Source: Chryseobacterium sp. ERMR1:04
GTDB taxonomy: Bacteria; Bacteroidota; Bacteroidia; Flavobacteriales; Weeksellaceae
Assembly (NCBI RefSeq): GCF_001297705.1
Contig: NZ_LIRF01000005.1
Coordinates: forward strand, 248,001 to 312,000
Direction of reading: 5' to 3'
DNA length: 64,000 nucleotides
Shown here: positions 44,596-53,458 of the stretch, one piece after another
How the letters are laid out: each line of letters begins with the position of its first letter
Position numbering within the stretch: the stretch's first letter is position 1
The notes under the pieces: model-generated
Told to the model about the DNA's origin: nothing
Database searches by the model: none
Seen by the model: the letters and a program-made list of their open reading frames with translations, nothing else
Position numbers and translations under genes: made by a program

Positions 44596-45057
44596 TTACC
44601 CTAAATCAATCTTAAACTTAGTTGATTTTTTAACCTCGTGAAGAACGATTGAGCTGTGATATTGTCCGATATTAGGTATGTTTGAAATAATATTGACGGC
44701 GAATTCATTATAAGAATTAATATCCTTTGCAATGATTTTAAGCATATAATCGTATTCACCTGAAAGACTGATGATCTCTTGAACTTCATCATGTTTTTCA
44801 ATGTTTTTCTCAAAGGTTTCAAGCACTTTCTGTGACTGTTCCTTGAGGCGGACATTGCAATACACGACAATATTTAAGCCTAGTTTTTCACGGTTTAAAA
44901 GACCGACATATTTCTCAATAATCCCTTGTTTTTCCAGCTGTTTGATTCGTTCATACGTAGGAGTAAAGGTAAGACCTATTTTTTCGGAAATTTCTTTCAC
45001 AGAAAAAGTAGAGTCTTCCTGAATAATACTGAGAATCATTTTGTCTTTAGCATCCAT
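44596..45057 (-). CDS. Lrp/AsnC-family transcriptional regulator
   Basis: 153 aa. N-terminal winged HTH (about 1-55, DAKDKMILSIIQEDSTFSVK, then EISEKIGLTFTPTYERIKQL) and a C-terminal RAM ligand-binding domain (about 65-150, VVYCNVRLKEQSQKVLETFE; SGEYDYMLKIIAKDINSYNE). It probably senses an amino acid as an octamer. It sits between argH (convergent) and the pyrB leader (divergent), so arginine or pyrimidine genes are natural but unproven targets. A minus-strand TATTTTTG box at 45085 to 45078 lies 20 bp upstream of its ATG. Confidence 0.94.
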   Translation of the reverse strand: MDAKDKMILSIIQEDSTFSVKEISEKIGLTFTPTYERIKQLEKQGIIEKYVGLLNREKLGLNIVVYCNVRLKEQSQKVLETFEKNIEKHDEVQEIISLSGEYDYMLKIIAKDINSYNEFAVNIISNIPNIGQYHSSIVLHEVKKSTKFKIDLG

Positions 45058-45144
45058 AGAATCAATTTGAGATGTAACAAAAATATTAAGAAAAAATGGA
45101 AATAAATAATACTTAAGGTTTTTAATTTTTTTAGGCTTTTAGTT

Positions 45145-45174
45145 TTGTCAATTCGTCAGAATACTATATCTTTG
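45145..45174 (+). promoter_or_regulatory. Promoter of the pyrB leader transcript
   Basis: TTG (45145-45147), 19 bp, TATCTTTG (45167-45174): a full Bacteroidota promoter. It ends 6 bp before the leader ATG at 45181, so the mRNA should begin at or next to that codon. Confidence 0.72.
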
Positions 45175-45180
45175 CACCTA

Positions 45181-45252
45181 ATGAATAAAAAAGTATTTAT
45201 ATCATTAGAATTACCGGGCGACAACGCCCTTTACGATATTTATTGTTATTAA
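45181..45252 (+). CDS. pyrB leader peptide (23 aa), pyrL-like attenuator peptide
   Basis: A short frame with no homology I know: it begins MNKKVFISLELPG and ends IYCY before TAA at 45250-45252. It holds a small hairpin (GGGCG 45216-45220, ACAA loop, CGCCC 45225-45229) followed by a stretch with 12 U's in 20 nt (45230-45249). Its stop codon touches the 5' arm of the terminator at 45251. This is the E. coli pyrBI layout: pause hairpin, U-rich tract, and a leader frame whose ribosome can cover the terminator stem. When UTP is low, polymerase would stall in the U tract, the ribosome would catch up, and pyrB would be read. Translation is inferred, not shown. Confidence 0.65.
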   Translation: MNKKVFISLELPGDNALYDIYCY

Positions 45253-45279
45253 GCGAAGATTTTTGTCTTCGCTTTTTTT
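45251..45279 (+). terminator. Attenuator terminator between leader peptide and pyrB
   Basis: Stem AAGCGAAGA (45251-45259) / TCTTCGCTT (45266-45274), followed by a run of seven T's. It lies 20 bp before the pyrB ATG and has no other gene to end, so it must act inside the pyrB transcript. Confidence 0.82.
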
Positions 45280-45299
45280 ATGTAAAAAATTAAGATATT

Positions 45300-46190
45300 A
45301 TGTTTACAATTACAGAACTAAGTACCGAGAGAATCAGCAGTATACTTGCAGAAGCTCTTGCTTTTGCCAATGGAAAAACTGCTAAAATTGAAGGAGAAGT
45401 TTTTTGCTCAAATCTCTTTTTTGAAGACAGTACAAGAACAAAAACGAGCTTTGATGTTGCCGAAAGAAAACTAGGTTTACAGGTGGTTCCTTTCGATGCT
45501 TCCCACAGTTCTGTAAACAAAGGTGAAAGTTTATACGACACCATAAAAACAATTGAAAGTATAGGGGTAAACTTAGTGGTGGTAAGAGATAAGAAAGACC
45601 GTTATTTTGATGAACTCAACGAGATCAAGATTCCCGTAATTAATGGAGGAGACGGAAGAGGAAATCACCCTTCACAATGTATGCTGGATTTGATGACAAT
45701 TTATCAGGAATTCGGAAAGTTTGAAGGATTGAAAGTAGGAATCGTGGGAGATGTAAAACACAGCCGAGTGGCCAATTCAAATGCAGAAGCATTAAGAAGA
45801 CTAGGGGCTAAAGTATATTTCTCAGGACCGGAAGATTGGTTTGATGAGGGAGCTTTAATCAACGGAACGTACTTGTCTGTAGATGAAATGATAAAAGATG
45901 TTGACGTTTTAATGTTATTAAGAATTCAACATGAAAGACATGATGCGAAAATGAGTTTCTCAGCTTCAGATTACCATAGAAAATATGGTTTGACGAAAGA
46001 AAGAGAACAAGCGATGAAAAAAGAAGCTATCATTATGCATCCTGCGCCAATTAACAGAGGGGTGGAGATTGATACAGATTTAGTAGAATGTGAACGTTCA
46101 AGGATATTCAAGCAAATGCAGAATGGAGTTTTTGCGAGAATGGCAATCCTTAAAGAATCTTTGGAAGCACAAGGATATACATTTAAATAA
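45300..46190 (+). CDS. pyrB: Aspartate carbamoyltransferase catalytic subunit
   Basis: Condenses carbamoyl phosphate with aspartate, the committed step of pyrimidine synthesis. 296 aa. Carbamoyl-phosphate loop [19 protein letters not shown] (about 40-58), the active-site lysine region [13 protein letters not shown], and [17 protein letters not shown] (about 120-136), then [14 protein letters not shown]. No pyrI regulatory gene is visible. Preceded by a leader peptide and terminator, and followed by carA after 106 bp containing a REP element. Confidence 0.96.
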   Translation: MFTITELSTERISSILAEALAFANGKTAKIEGEVFCSNLFFEDSTRTKTSFDVAERKLGLQVVPFDASHSSVNKGESLYDTIKTIESIGVNLVVVRDKKDRYFDELNEIKIPVINGGDGRGNHPSQCMLDLMTIYQEFGKFEGLKVGIVGDVKHSRVANSNAEALRRLGAKVYFSGPEDWFDEGALINGTYLSVDEMIKDVDVLMLLRIQHERHDAKMSFSASDYHRKYGLTKEREQAMKKEAIIMHPAPINRGVEIDTDLVECERSRIFKQMQNGVFARMAILKESLEAQGYTFK

Positions 46191-46215
46191 AAAGAACAAA
46201 GTTAAAAGCTATATA

Positions 46216-46261
46216 AGCCTCGAAGGGGCGAAATATTAATAGCCATGGATGAAATCCATGG
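46216..46261 (+). repeat. REP-like element between pyrB and carA
   Basis: Contains CCTCGAAGGGGCGAAATATT, the linker AATAGCC and the palindrome ATGGATGAAATCCATGG. It has the same layout as the copies at 37370 and 48001. Confidence 0.65.
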
Positions 46262-46296
46262 TAAAGAAAGTATAAAAAGAAAATCTAAATAAAAAA

Positions 46297-47382
46297 ATGA
46301 AGAAAAAATTAATACTGGAGTCCGGTGAAGTATTTCATGGAGAAGGTTTCGGAGCAGAATTGGAAACTGCAGGAGAGGTGGTTTTCAATACAGGAATGAC
46401 AGGTTATCAGGAATTGATTTCTGATCCTTCATACTGCGGTCAGATTGTTTGCATGACGTATCCGCTTATCGGAAACTATGGGATTAATAGAGATGACTAT
46501 GAGAGTATCGAGCCTGCTATTAAAGGTCTTATTGTAAAGGAAGTTTGCGATTTACCGTCTAATTTCCGTACGCAAATGACGTTGGATGAGTTATTCAAAA
46601 AGAAAAACCTTTCAGGAATTTCAGGAATTGATACAAGAAGATTGACAAGAATTCTTCGTAATTATGGTGTGGTGAAAGGAAAAATCGTTAATGATGATAC
46701 GGATGAAAATTCAGTAATTAGCGAATTAAAATCAACAACTTTCCCAACCAATCAAGTAGAAATGGTTTCTACAAAAACACCTTATGCAAACCCGGGAAGA
46801 GGTTTCAAGGTTGTCTTGGTAGATTTTGGTTCTAAATTAGGAATTATCAGAGAGCTGTCTCAAAGAAACTGCGACATCATTGTAGTTTCGCAAGATACAA
46901 CAGCAGAAGAGATTTTATTAATGGATCCGGATGGGATTATGCTTTCAAACGGTCCTGGTGACCCTGAAGACAATCAGCATGCATTAGAAATGATCCGTGG
47001 GTTACTAGGGAAAGTTCCAATCTTCGGAATTTGTTTAGGACATCAATTAATAGGTTTGGCTTGTGGCGCAAAAACGTTCAAGTTAAAATTCGGTCACAGA
47101 GGAGGAAATCACCCGGTGTTAGATTTAGAGAAAAATAAAGTGGCGATCACTTCTCAAAATCATGGGTATGCAGTAGATCAGGAAAGTTTAAAAGGAACAG
47201 ACCTAATCGAAACACACATTGCATTAAATGACAGAACCAACGAAGGATTGAAACACAAAATTCACCCTTGTTTCTCAGTTCAGTATCACCCGGAAGCAAG
47301 CCCAGGTCCTGAAGATGCAAATTATTTATTTGATGATTTCATTCACTTAATGGAAGATTTTAAGAATAAGAAGAATCAATAG
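46297..47382 (+). CDS. carA: Carbamoyl-phosphate synthase small (glutaminase) subunit
   Basis: Hydrolyses glutamine and channels ammonia to CarB. 361 aa. Class-I amidotransferase triad: Cys246 in IFGICLGHQLIG, His331 and Glu333 in QYHPEASPGPED. The N-terminal CarA domain has VVFNTGMTGYQELISDPSY and GISGIDTRRLTR. The paired carB lies 660 bp downstream, separated by a RAYT transposase gene and REP elements, whereas carA and carB are usually adjacent. Confidence 0.96.
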   Translation: MKKKLILESGEVFHGEGFGAELETAGEVVFNTGMTGYQELISDPSYCGQIVCMTYPLIGNYGINRDDYESIEPAIKGLIVKEVCDLPSNFRTQMTLDELFKKKNLSGISGIDTRRLTRILRNYGVVKGKIVNDDTDENSVISELKSTTFPTNQVEMVSTKTPYANPGRGFKVVLVDFGSKLGIIRELSQRNCDIIVVSQDTTAEEILLMDPDGIMLSNGPGDPEDNQHALEMIRGLLGKVPIFGICLGHQLIGLACGAKTFKLKFGHRGGNHPVLDLEKNKVAITSQNHGYAVDQESLKGTDLIETHIALNDRTNEGLKHKIHPCFSVQYHPEASPGPEDANYLFDDFIHLMEDFKNKKNQ

Positions 47383-47409
47383 ATTACAAGATTGTTTAAA
47401 TAGATAAAA

Positions 47410-47856
47410 ATGTCAACTTTTCGCCAAATATATTATCAGATTGTATTTAGTACGAAGCACAGAAAACCTGTGCTAAATATGGAGAATGAAGATCAATTAT
47501 ATAAATACATTTGGGGAATTGTTAAAAATAAAAAGTGTACACTTTATAGGATTAATGGAATGCCGGATCATATTCATTTATTTACAGATTTACATCCATC
47601 AGTTTCCTTAAGCAGTTTTGTAAAAGACATAAAGGTTTCAAGTAACTTGTGGATAAAACAAAGCGGATTATTTCCTGATTTTGAAGAATGGCAAAATGGT
47701 TATGGTGCATTTACTTATTCGGAAAGAGAAAAAGATATGATCATTAATTATATTAAAAACCAAAAAGAACATCATGAAAATGAATCTTTTGAGATTGAAT
47801 ATAAAAATTTGCTACAATCTAATGGAGTTGAATTTGATGAAAAATATCTGTGGTAA
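47410..47856 (+). CDS. REP-associated tyrosine transposase (RAYT, IS200/IS605 TnpA-like)
   Basis: 148 aa of the Y1 HUH superfamily. His54-Ile-His56 in GMPDHIHLF is the metal-binding HUH motif, and Tyr114 in NYIKNQKEHH is the likely nicking tyrosine. FRQIYYQIVFSTKHRKPVL and FEEWQNGYGAFTYSERE are also family-like. No tnpB partner and no IS200-type ends were seen, but REP-like palindromes lie on both sides (46216-46261 and 47862-48023) and elsewhere (37370-37491). It is therefore probably a domesticated RAYT that moves or maintains these REPs. It sits inside the car operon, same strand, 27 bp after carA. The gene appears intact. Confidence 0.88.
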   Translation: MSTFRQIYYQIVFSTKHRKPVLNMENEDQLYKYIWGIVKNKKCTLYRINGMPDHIHLFTDLHPSVSLSSFVKDIKVSSNLWIKQSGLFPDFEEWQNGYGAFTYSEREKDMIINYIKNQKEHHENESFEIEYKNLLQSNGVEFDEKYLW

Positions 47857-47861
47857 ATACT

Positions 47862-48023
47862 ATTCAACCCATTTCATGGGTTGTGTGAAATATGATTTAA
47901 CTATCAAATCCATAGGTTTCACCTACGGCTATTGAAATTCAGCCACTTCGTGGCTGCCCAACAAAAATATGAATCAGAACCATGAAATGGTTCAATAATA
48001 ATAGCCACGGATGAAATCCATGG
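47862..48023. repeat. Inverted pair of REP-like elements (BIME-like) after the RAYT gene
   Basis: An inverted unit (hairpin AACCCATTTCATGGGTT, then CCATAGGTTTCACCTACGG and CTATTGAA) is followed, after hairpin AGCCACTTCGTGGCT, by a direct unit (AACCATGAAATGGTT, CAATAATAATAGCC, ACGGATGAAATCCATGG). Head-to-head arrangement as in bacterial BIMEs. Confidence 0.72.
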
Positions 48024-48042
48024 AATAATAAAAAAAGAAAAA

Positions 48043-51000
48043 ATGAAAAGAAACGATATAAAAACAATTTTAGTAATCGGTTCAGGACCTATCATCATTG
48101 GTCAGGCAGCAGAATTTGATTACGCAGGAACGCAGGCTTGTTTGTCTTTGAGAGAAGAAGGCTACAAGGTTATTTTGATCAACTCAAACCCTGCAACGAT
48201 TATGACGGATGTGGAGATTGCGGATAAAGTATATATCGAGCCGATCTCTCTTCAGTTTGTAAGTCATATCATCAGAAAAGAGCGTCCAGATGCACTTTTA
48301 CCAACTCTTGGTGGACAAACAGGGTTGAACATGGCGGTAGAATTGGAGAAATCAGGAATTCTTGAAGAATGTAAGGTTGAGGTGTTGGGAACGACGCTTT
48401 CTGCCATCAACAGAGCGGAAGACAGAGATTTGTTCCGTGAATTGATGAGAGAGTTGAACGAACCGGTTCCTGAGTCTGATATCGTAACGACCGTACAGGG
48501 AGCAATTGATTTCGCAAATGAAATTGGTTATCCGGTAATTGTTCGTCCTGCCTTCACGATGGGGGAACAGGAGGTGGAATTGCTGCTACTGAAGCTGAAT
48601 TAAAGGAAATTGCAGAATTAGGATTAAAATACAGCCCGGTTACGCAGTGTCTTATCGAAAGATCAATTGCAGGTTTCAAGGAAATTGAATACGAAGTAAT
48701 GCGTGATGCAAACGACAACGCGATTGTAGTTTGTAACATGGAAAATATAGATCCTGTTGGGGTTCACACAGGAGATTCTATTGTTGTGGCGCCTTCTCAG
48801 ACGCTTTCAGACAGAGAATACCAGTTATTGAGAAATGCTTCTCTAAAAATCATCAGAGCACTGGGAATTGAAGGAGGATGTAACGTACAGTTGGCTTTAG
48901 ATCCGCATTCATTTGAATATTATATCATCGAAGTTAACCCGAGAGTTTCTCGTTCATCAGCTTTAGCATCAAAAGCAACGGGATATCCGATCGCTAAGAT
49001 TGCTGCTAAAATCGCGGTGGGATTAACGTTAGATGAAATCATGAATCCTGTTACCGGTAAAACATACGCTTGTTTTGAACCAGCTTTGGATTACGTGGTT
49101 ACGAAGTTCCCAAGATTCCCATTCGATAAATTCGAAACAGCGGACAGAAGATTGTCTACTCAGATGAAAGCAACGGGAGAAGTAATGGCCATCGGAAGAA
49201 ACTTCGAAGAGTCTTTACAGAAAGCAGTTCGCTCGTTGGAAACAGGATTGAGACATTTAGGCTTAAAAACAAAACAGGCGGCAGCACTTACAGATGAAGA
49301 TATCGAAAGAAGAATCAGAGTTTGTGATGACGAAAGATTGTTTATCATCTGTGATGCTTTAAGAAGAGGGTACGACTGGGAACAAATCGTAGAATGGAGT
49401 AAGATTGATAAATTCTTCATCTGGAAATTAAAGAAATTAGTTGATTTCGAAAAAGTAATTGCTGAACATAAATTCGACAAAGAAATTTTAATTAAAGCTA
49501 AAAAATTAGGTTTCTCAGATCAGAATATCGCTCACTTATGGGAGTCTAAACAAAGAGAAGTATATAACTTCAGAAAAGAAAATGGGGTAGTACCGGTTTA
49601 CAAAATGGTAGATACGTGTGCTGCAGAATTTGAAAGTGAAACACCTTATTTCTACGGAACTTACGAAGAAGAAAATGAAAGTGTAGTTTCAGATAAACAA
49701 AAAGTAATTGTTTTAGGTTCAGGACCTATCAGAATTGGTCAGGGAGTTGAGTTTGATTATGCTACGGTACACTCGGTTTGGGCAATCAAAGAATTGGGTT
49801 ACGAAGCAATTATCATCAATAATAACCCGGAAACAGTTTCTACAGATTTCTCTATCTCAGATAAATTATACTTCGAACCGTTGACGGAAGAAGATGTAAT
49901 GAGCATCATTGATCTTGAAAAACCAATGGGAGTTGTGGTTCAGTTCGGAGGTCAGACAGCAATTAACTTGGCAGATAAATTGGCAAGCTATGGAGTGAAA
50001 ATCTTAGGAACTTCACTGGAAGATCTTGACAGAGCTGAAAACAGAGATAAGTTTGAAAAAGCACTTCAGGAAATGGGGATTCCTCAGCCTTTAGGAAAAA
50101 CATCAACTTCAAAAGAAGAAGCGATAAAAATTGCCAACGAAATCGGATATCCGGTATTGGTTCGCCCGAGCTACGTGCTAGGAGGTAGAGCCATGGAAAT
50201 TGTGTACACAGAAAGCGAATTGGCGCATTATATGGAGTTTGCGGTAGAAGCAAGCCCGGATCAACCCGTTTTAGTAGACCGTTATATCACAGGAAAAGAG
50301 GTTGAAGTAGATGCAATCTGCGACGGTGAAACGGTAGTGATTCCAGGAATTATGGAGCACATCGAAAGAGCCGGAGTTCACTCAGGAGACTCAATTGCAG
50401 TGTATCCACCACAAAATGTTACTCAGGCAGAACTGGATATTTTAGTAGATTATACTGAAAGACTAGCTAAAGGTTTAAATGTGATTGGATTAATGAATAT
50501 CCAATATGTTTTACTTGATGGGAATGTTTATGTGATCGAAGTAAATCCACGTTCATCAAGAACGGTTCCTTTCTTATCTAAAATCACGGAAGTTCCAATG
50601 GCAAATCTAGCGACAAAAGCTATTTTGGGTCAAAAACTGAAAGACTTAGGATACAAAAACGGATTGGTTCCGAACAAAGAAGGAGTCTTTGTAAAAGTTC
50701 CTGTATTCTCTTTCTCTAAACTAACGAAAGTTGATATCTCTCTAGGACCAGAAATGAAGTCTACAGGAGAGGTTATGGGGAAAGATACGACTTTGGAAAA
50801 AGCTCTTTACAAAGGATTGATTGCAGCAGGAAGAAAAGTTCCGATGCACGGTTCAATCTTATTTACGGTAGCAGACAAACACAAGCAGGAAGCAGCTGAT
50901 TTAGCAGCAAGATTCCATGAAGTTGGTTTCAGAATCTGGGCAACGGAAGGAACGGCTAAATTCTTTGCTGAACAAGGAATTCCTTGTAAAATAGGATACA

Positions 51001-51221
51001 AAATTGGAGAAGAAAGTGTAAATCTGATCGATTTAATCCAAAAAGGAAAAGTACAATATGTTGTAAACACCATGACGAAAGGAAAACAAGTTGAAAGAGA
51101 CGGTTTCCAAATCAGAAGAATGAGTGTTGAAAACGGTGTTCCTTGTTTAACATCAATGGATACGGTTGAAGCCATCTTAAAAGTTATCGAGAGCATGACT
51201 TTCAAAATGGAGACGATGTAG
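48043..51221 (+). pseudogene. carB: Carbamoyl-phosphate synthase large subunit, one-base frameshift
   Basis: Makes carbamoyl phosphate for arginine and pyrimidines. Two frames (48043-48603 and the continuation from about 48565 to 51221) together cover a full CarB of about 1,059 aa. Both ATP-grasp halves are present: [17 protein letters not shown] and [17 protein letters not shown] start each one, and an MGS-like domain ends the protein. The break is at 48561-48565, where five G's stand instead of six (the family reads FTMGGTGGG). Total length 3,179 nt is one short of a multiple of three. Since loss would cause arginine and uracil auxotrophy and the rest is undamaged, a sequencing error is more likely than a true pseudogene. 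Confidence 0.93.
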
Positions 51222-51244
51222 TTTCGAAACTAAAATATAAATTT

Positions 51245-51276
51245 AATCCTCGTAAGTTTTCTTGCGAGGATTTTTG
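51245..51276 (+). terminator. Intrinsic terminator of the pyrB-carA-carB region
   Basis: AATCCTCG.AAG pairs with CTT.CGAGGATT around a TTTT loop, followed by TTTTTG, 23 bp after the carB stop. Confidence 0.82.
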
Positions 51277-51368
51277 TTTGGTGAAAATTGAATCATTGGG
51301 AATAATATAAATAGCTATCACCGATTCTTAAAAATAGATCTTAATTTTTAAGGTGTGTTTTGTTTTTA

Positions 51369-51570
51369 CGACATAGGAAAATGTAGCGTTAAAAAAATTA
51401 ATTCTATGAACGTTAAGAAAATTCTATTGTTTGAAGCGCGAGACAAATGTTAACCGAAGAACAGATGTTGAATTCGCGCAAGTTTTAGAATTTTTAGAGA
51501 ATAGATTTAATTTTTAGCGAAAGTTTCCAAGTCTTGAATTTTTGTTTCTTTTGTTTCAAGACAAAAGAAT
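51369..51570. repeat. Expanded copy of the CCTAGGAAAATG...AGACAAAAGAA element
   Basis: Fills most of a 368-bp gene-free stretch (51222-51589). ACGACATAGGAAAATGTAGCGTTAA at the left, TTTTTAGCGAAAGTTTCC, AAGTCTTGAA, TTTTGTTTCTTTTGTTT and CAAGACAAAAGAA at the right match 38483-38597. Between them about 80 bp are inserted, including GAAGCGCGAG / GAATTCGCGC. Confidence 0.58.
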
Positions 51571-51589
51571 TTGATGAAAAAAATAGAAA

Positions 51590-51820
51590 TTATATCCCAT
51601 ATTTTGAACTCATTTCATTGAGAAAGGTATCAATTTCAGAGTGTTGATTATAAGACCTCTGTTTAATTTTATTTAGACTTTCTTTTTGTTCTTCAGAAAG
51701 TTTAAATTCATTGCTCTTATCTTCTAAGATGCCGTCAATATAATCTAAAACCCTTTCTAAGGTGCTTTGGGGAGTATCTTTGAGTATTTCATTAATGTTT
51801 TTTAAAGTAACAGATTCCAT
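51590..51820 (-). CDS. Small antitoxin-like protein without an adjacent toxin
   Basis: 76 aa, no signal or membrane segment. Short helices, acidic: TLKNINEILKDTPQSTLERV and VLDYIDGILEDKSNEFKLSE, then LSEEQKESLNKIKQRSYNQH, ending FLNEMSSKYGI. The layout (N-terminal short DNA-binding-like part, then 'LSEEQKESL' linker and a C-terminal amphipathic segment) resembles addiction-module antitoxins. No RelE- or PIN-like toxin frame lies on either side. Function unassigned; identification is weak. Confidence 0.6.
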   Translation of the reverse strand: MESVTLKNINEILKDTPQSTLERVLDYIDGILEDKSNEFKLSEEQKESLNKIKQRSYNQHSEIDTFLNEMSSKYGI

Positions 51821-51955
51821 CTCTTTTTGTTTTAAACAAATTTATAAAATATGTATTATTCCAAATTAAATAATGTCATCAAAAAGACAGTATGAAACTA
51901 TAGTTGAACTTTTCATAACTTTAGAGCCAGTACTTTTCCTACTATCAAAAACTAT

Positions 51956-52537
51956 ATGAAAACCAAATTGTTACTATTTTTTATATTCATTTTTATAACA
52001 TGCTCAAGTCAATCTATAGCTGATGTTCATAAAATTGATACAGATTTGATTATTACCAAAATTATTGAAAGTAATAGAGCCAAAGTTCTAAAGAATGATA
52101 CTGATAAAATTGTGCGACAATTAAAAGAAACGGAAATGTCTTTAACAGATGCAACCCCTAAACAATTTGAAAGATTATTTGTTTCATTGGGAGCTGATGG
52201 GATGCCAAATTTTAAATTAAAGAAAATAATTACGAAAGACGATTATGAATATTTTTTATTGCAATCTCAGAATACTGATCCAACAGAAATTAGTGATGCT
52301 TTAAAAAAGAAATATAATTTTGATTTGCTAGAAAATATCTTGCGTGACAGAGAGAAAGAGAAACGGTATGAATATTATCAATTTACAAAACCTTACTTCT
52401 CAAAAGACCATCAAAAAGCATATATTGAAGTAGAGTATTATTCTGCCGGAATATATGGTGATGGGATGGCATATATTTTGGAAAAAATTAATGGCGAGTG
52501 GGTAATCGTAAGAGGATTGAACTTATGGATTACATAA
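51956..52537 (+). CDS. Small lipoprotein, unknown function
   Basis: 193 aa. Short hydrophobic lead with lipobox FITC (Cys16) and SSQS after it. The body is charged, with strand-rich end segments KAYIEVEYYSAGIYGDGMAY and ILEKINGEWVIVRGLNLWI, as in proteins of the NTF2-like/DUF type where a 'Y.ek.ngkW.iv' strand closes the fold. No confident family. It stands alone; a GGAGAAA/TTTCTCC hairpin directly follows the stop (52538-52553). Confidence 0.7.
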   Translation: MKTKLLLFFIFIFITCSSQSIADVHKIDTDLIITKIIESNRAKVLKNDTDKIVRQLKETEMSLTDATPKQFERLFVSLGADGMPNFKLKKIITKDDYEYFLLQSQNTDPTEISDALKKKYNFDLLENILRDREKEKRYEYYQFTKPYFSKDHQKAYIEVEYYSAGIYGDGMAYILEKINGEWVIVRGLNLWIT

Positions 52538-52689
52538 GGAGAAATTTTTCTCCAAGATCATTGATAATATCTAGACCATTAAAATAAGAGTTATTAAAAG
52601 TGTAACCCTAATTATTTTTGAAATTGTGGCCGTATTTTTTTTCAAATTTTAAATAATTTCGTTCTCTGAAAATTAAAATATAAATAGAA

Positions 52690-53286
52690 ATGTGGTTTAA
52701 AGAAATTATTTTAGAGACGGATCGTGTAAAACTTGTTCCGATCAGTGAAACTCATAAAAATGATCTTATTGCGGCTTCGGAAGACGGAGATTTATCAGAC
52801 CTTTGGTTTACTTCAATTCCAAAAAAAGATGATTTTGACAGTTATATAGCCAAGGCAATTGATGATTTTAAACAAGATAAAGGACTAGCCTTTGTGGTGA
52901 TTGATAAAAAAAATAATAAAATTATCGGGACAACCAGATATATCAATGCTACCCCGGAACACAGAAGATTGGAAATAGGATTTACCTGGTACGCAAAATC
53001 TTATCAGAAGACATATGTGAATACAGAATGTAAATTATTGTTACTTACCCATGCATTTGAAGTCCTAAAAGCTGTTGCGGTAGAATTCAGAACAAATTGG
53101 TACAATTTCCAATCGAGGAATGCTATTGCGAGATTGGGGGCAAAGCAGGATGGCGTTCTTCGAAACCACCAAATCATGTCGGATGGTTCTTTGCGTGATA
53201 CGGTAGTTTTTTCAATTCTTGAAAGTGAGTGGTTGGCGTGTAAATGTTCTCTATATTACAAAATAGACCAGATGAACAAAATTTAA
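52690..53286 (+). CDS. GNAT acetyltransferase (RimJ/RimL type)
   Basis: 198 aa of the Acetyltransf_3 group: ETDRVKLVPISETHKNDL at the N-terminus, IIGTTRYINATPEHRRLEIG, then TWYAKSYQKTYVNTECKLLL, and ARLGAKQDGVLRNHQIMSDG near the end. The substrate is unknown; relatives acetylate ribosomal proteins, drugs or small amines. It stands alone and ends with a terminator. A second member of the same group lies at 60622. Confidence 0.88.
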   Translation: MWFKEIILETDRVKLVPISETHKNDLIAASEDGDLSDLWFTSIPKKDDFDSYIAKAIDDFKQDKGLAFVVIDKKNNKIIGTTRYINATPEHRRLEIGFTWYAKSYQKTYVNTECKLLLLTHAFEVLKAVAVEFRTNWYNFQSRNAIARLGAKQDGVLRNHQIMSDGSLRDTVVFSILESEWLACKCSLYYKIDQMNKI

Positions 53287-53312
53287 ATTTAAATAATCAA
53301 TAGTAAAATACG

Positions 53313-53352
53313 AATCCTTTCTTGCAATCATAGCAAAGAGGATTTTTTTTTT
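53313..53352 (+). terminator. Intrinsic terminator of the GNAT gene
   Basis: AATCCT...TTGC pairs with GCAA..AGGATT, followed by ten T's. Confidence 0.75.
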
Positions 53353-53458
53353 GGAGTTAAGTTTCCTTTAATGGCTTAGAATGTAAAATCGTAATTACTT
53401 TAAAAAGAAAACCATGTAAGAAAGTTCCTGTTTCAATTGTCTTATAATAAAATTAAGC

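Noticed and set aside
50807..51205. 132-codon frame antisense to carB
   Set aside because: Mirror frame of the CarB MGS domain; no independent support.
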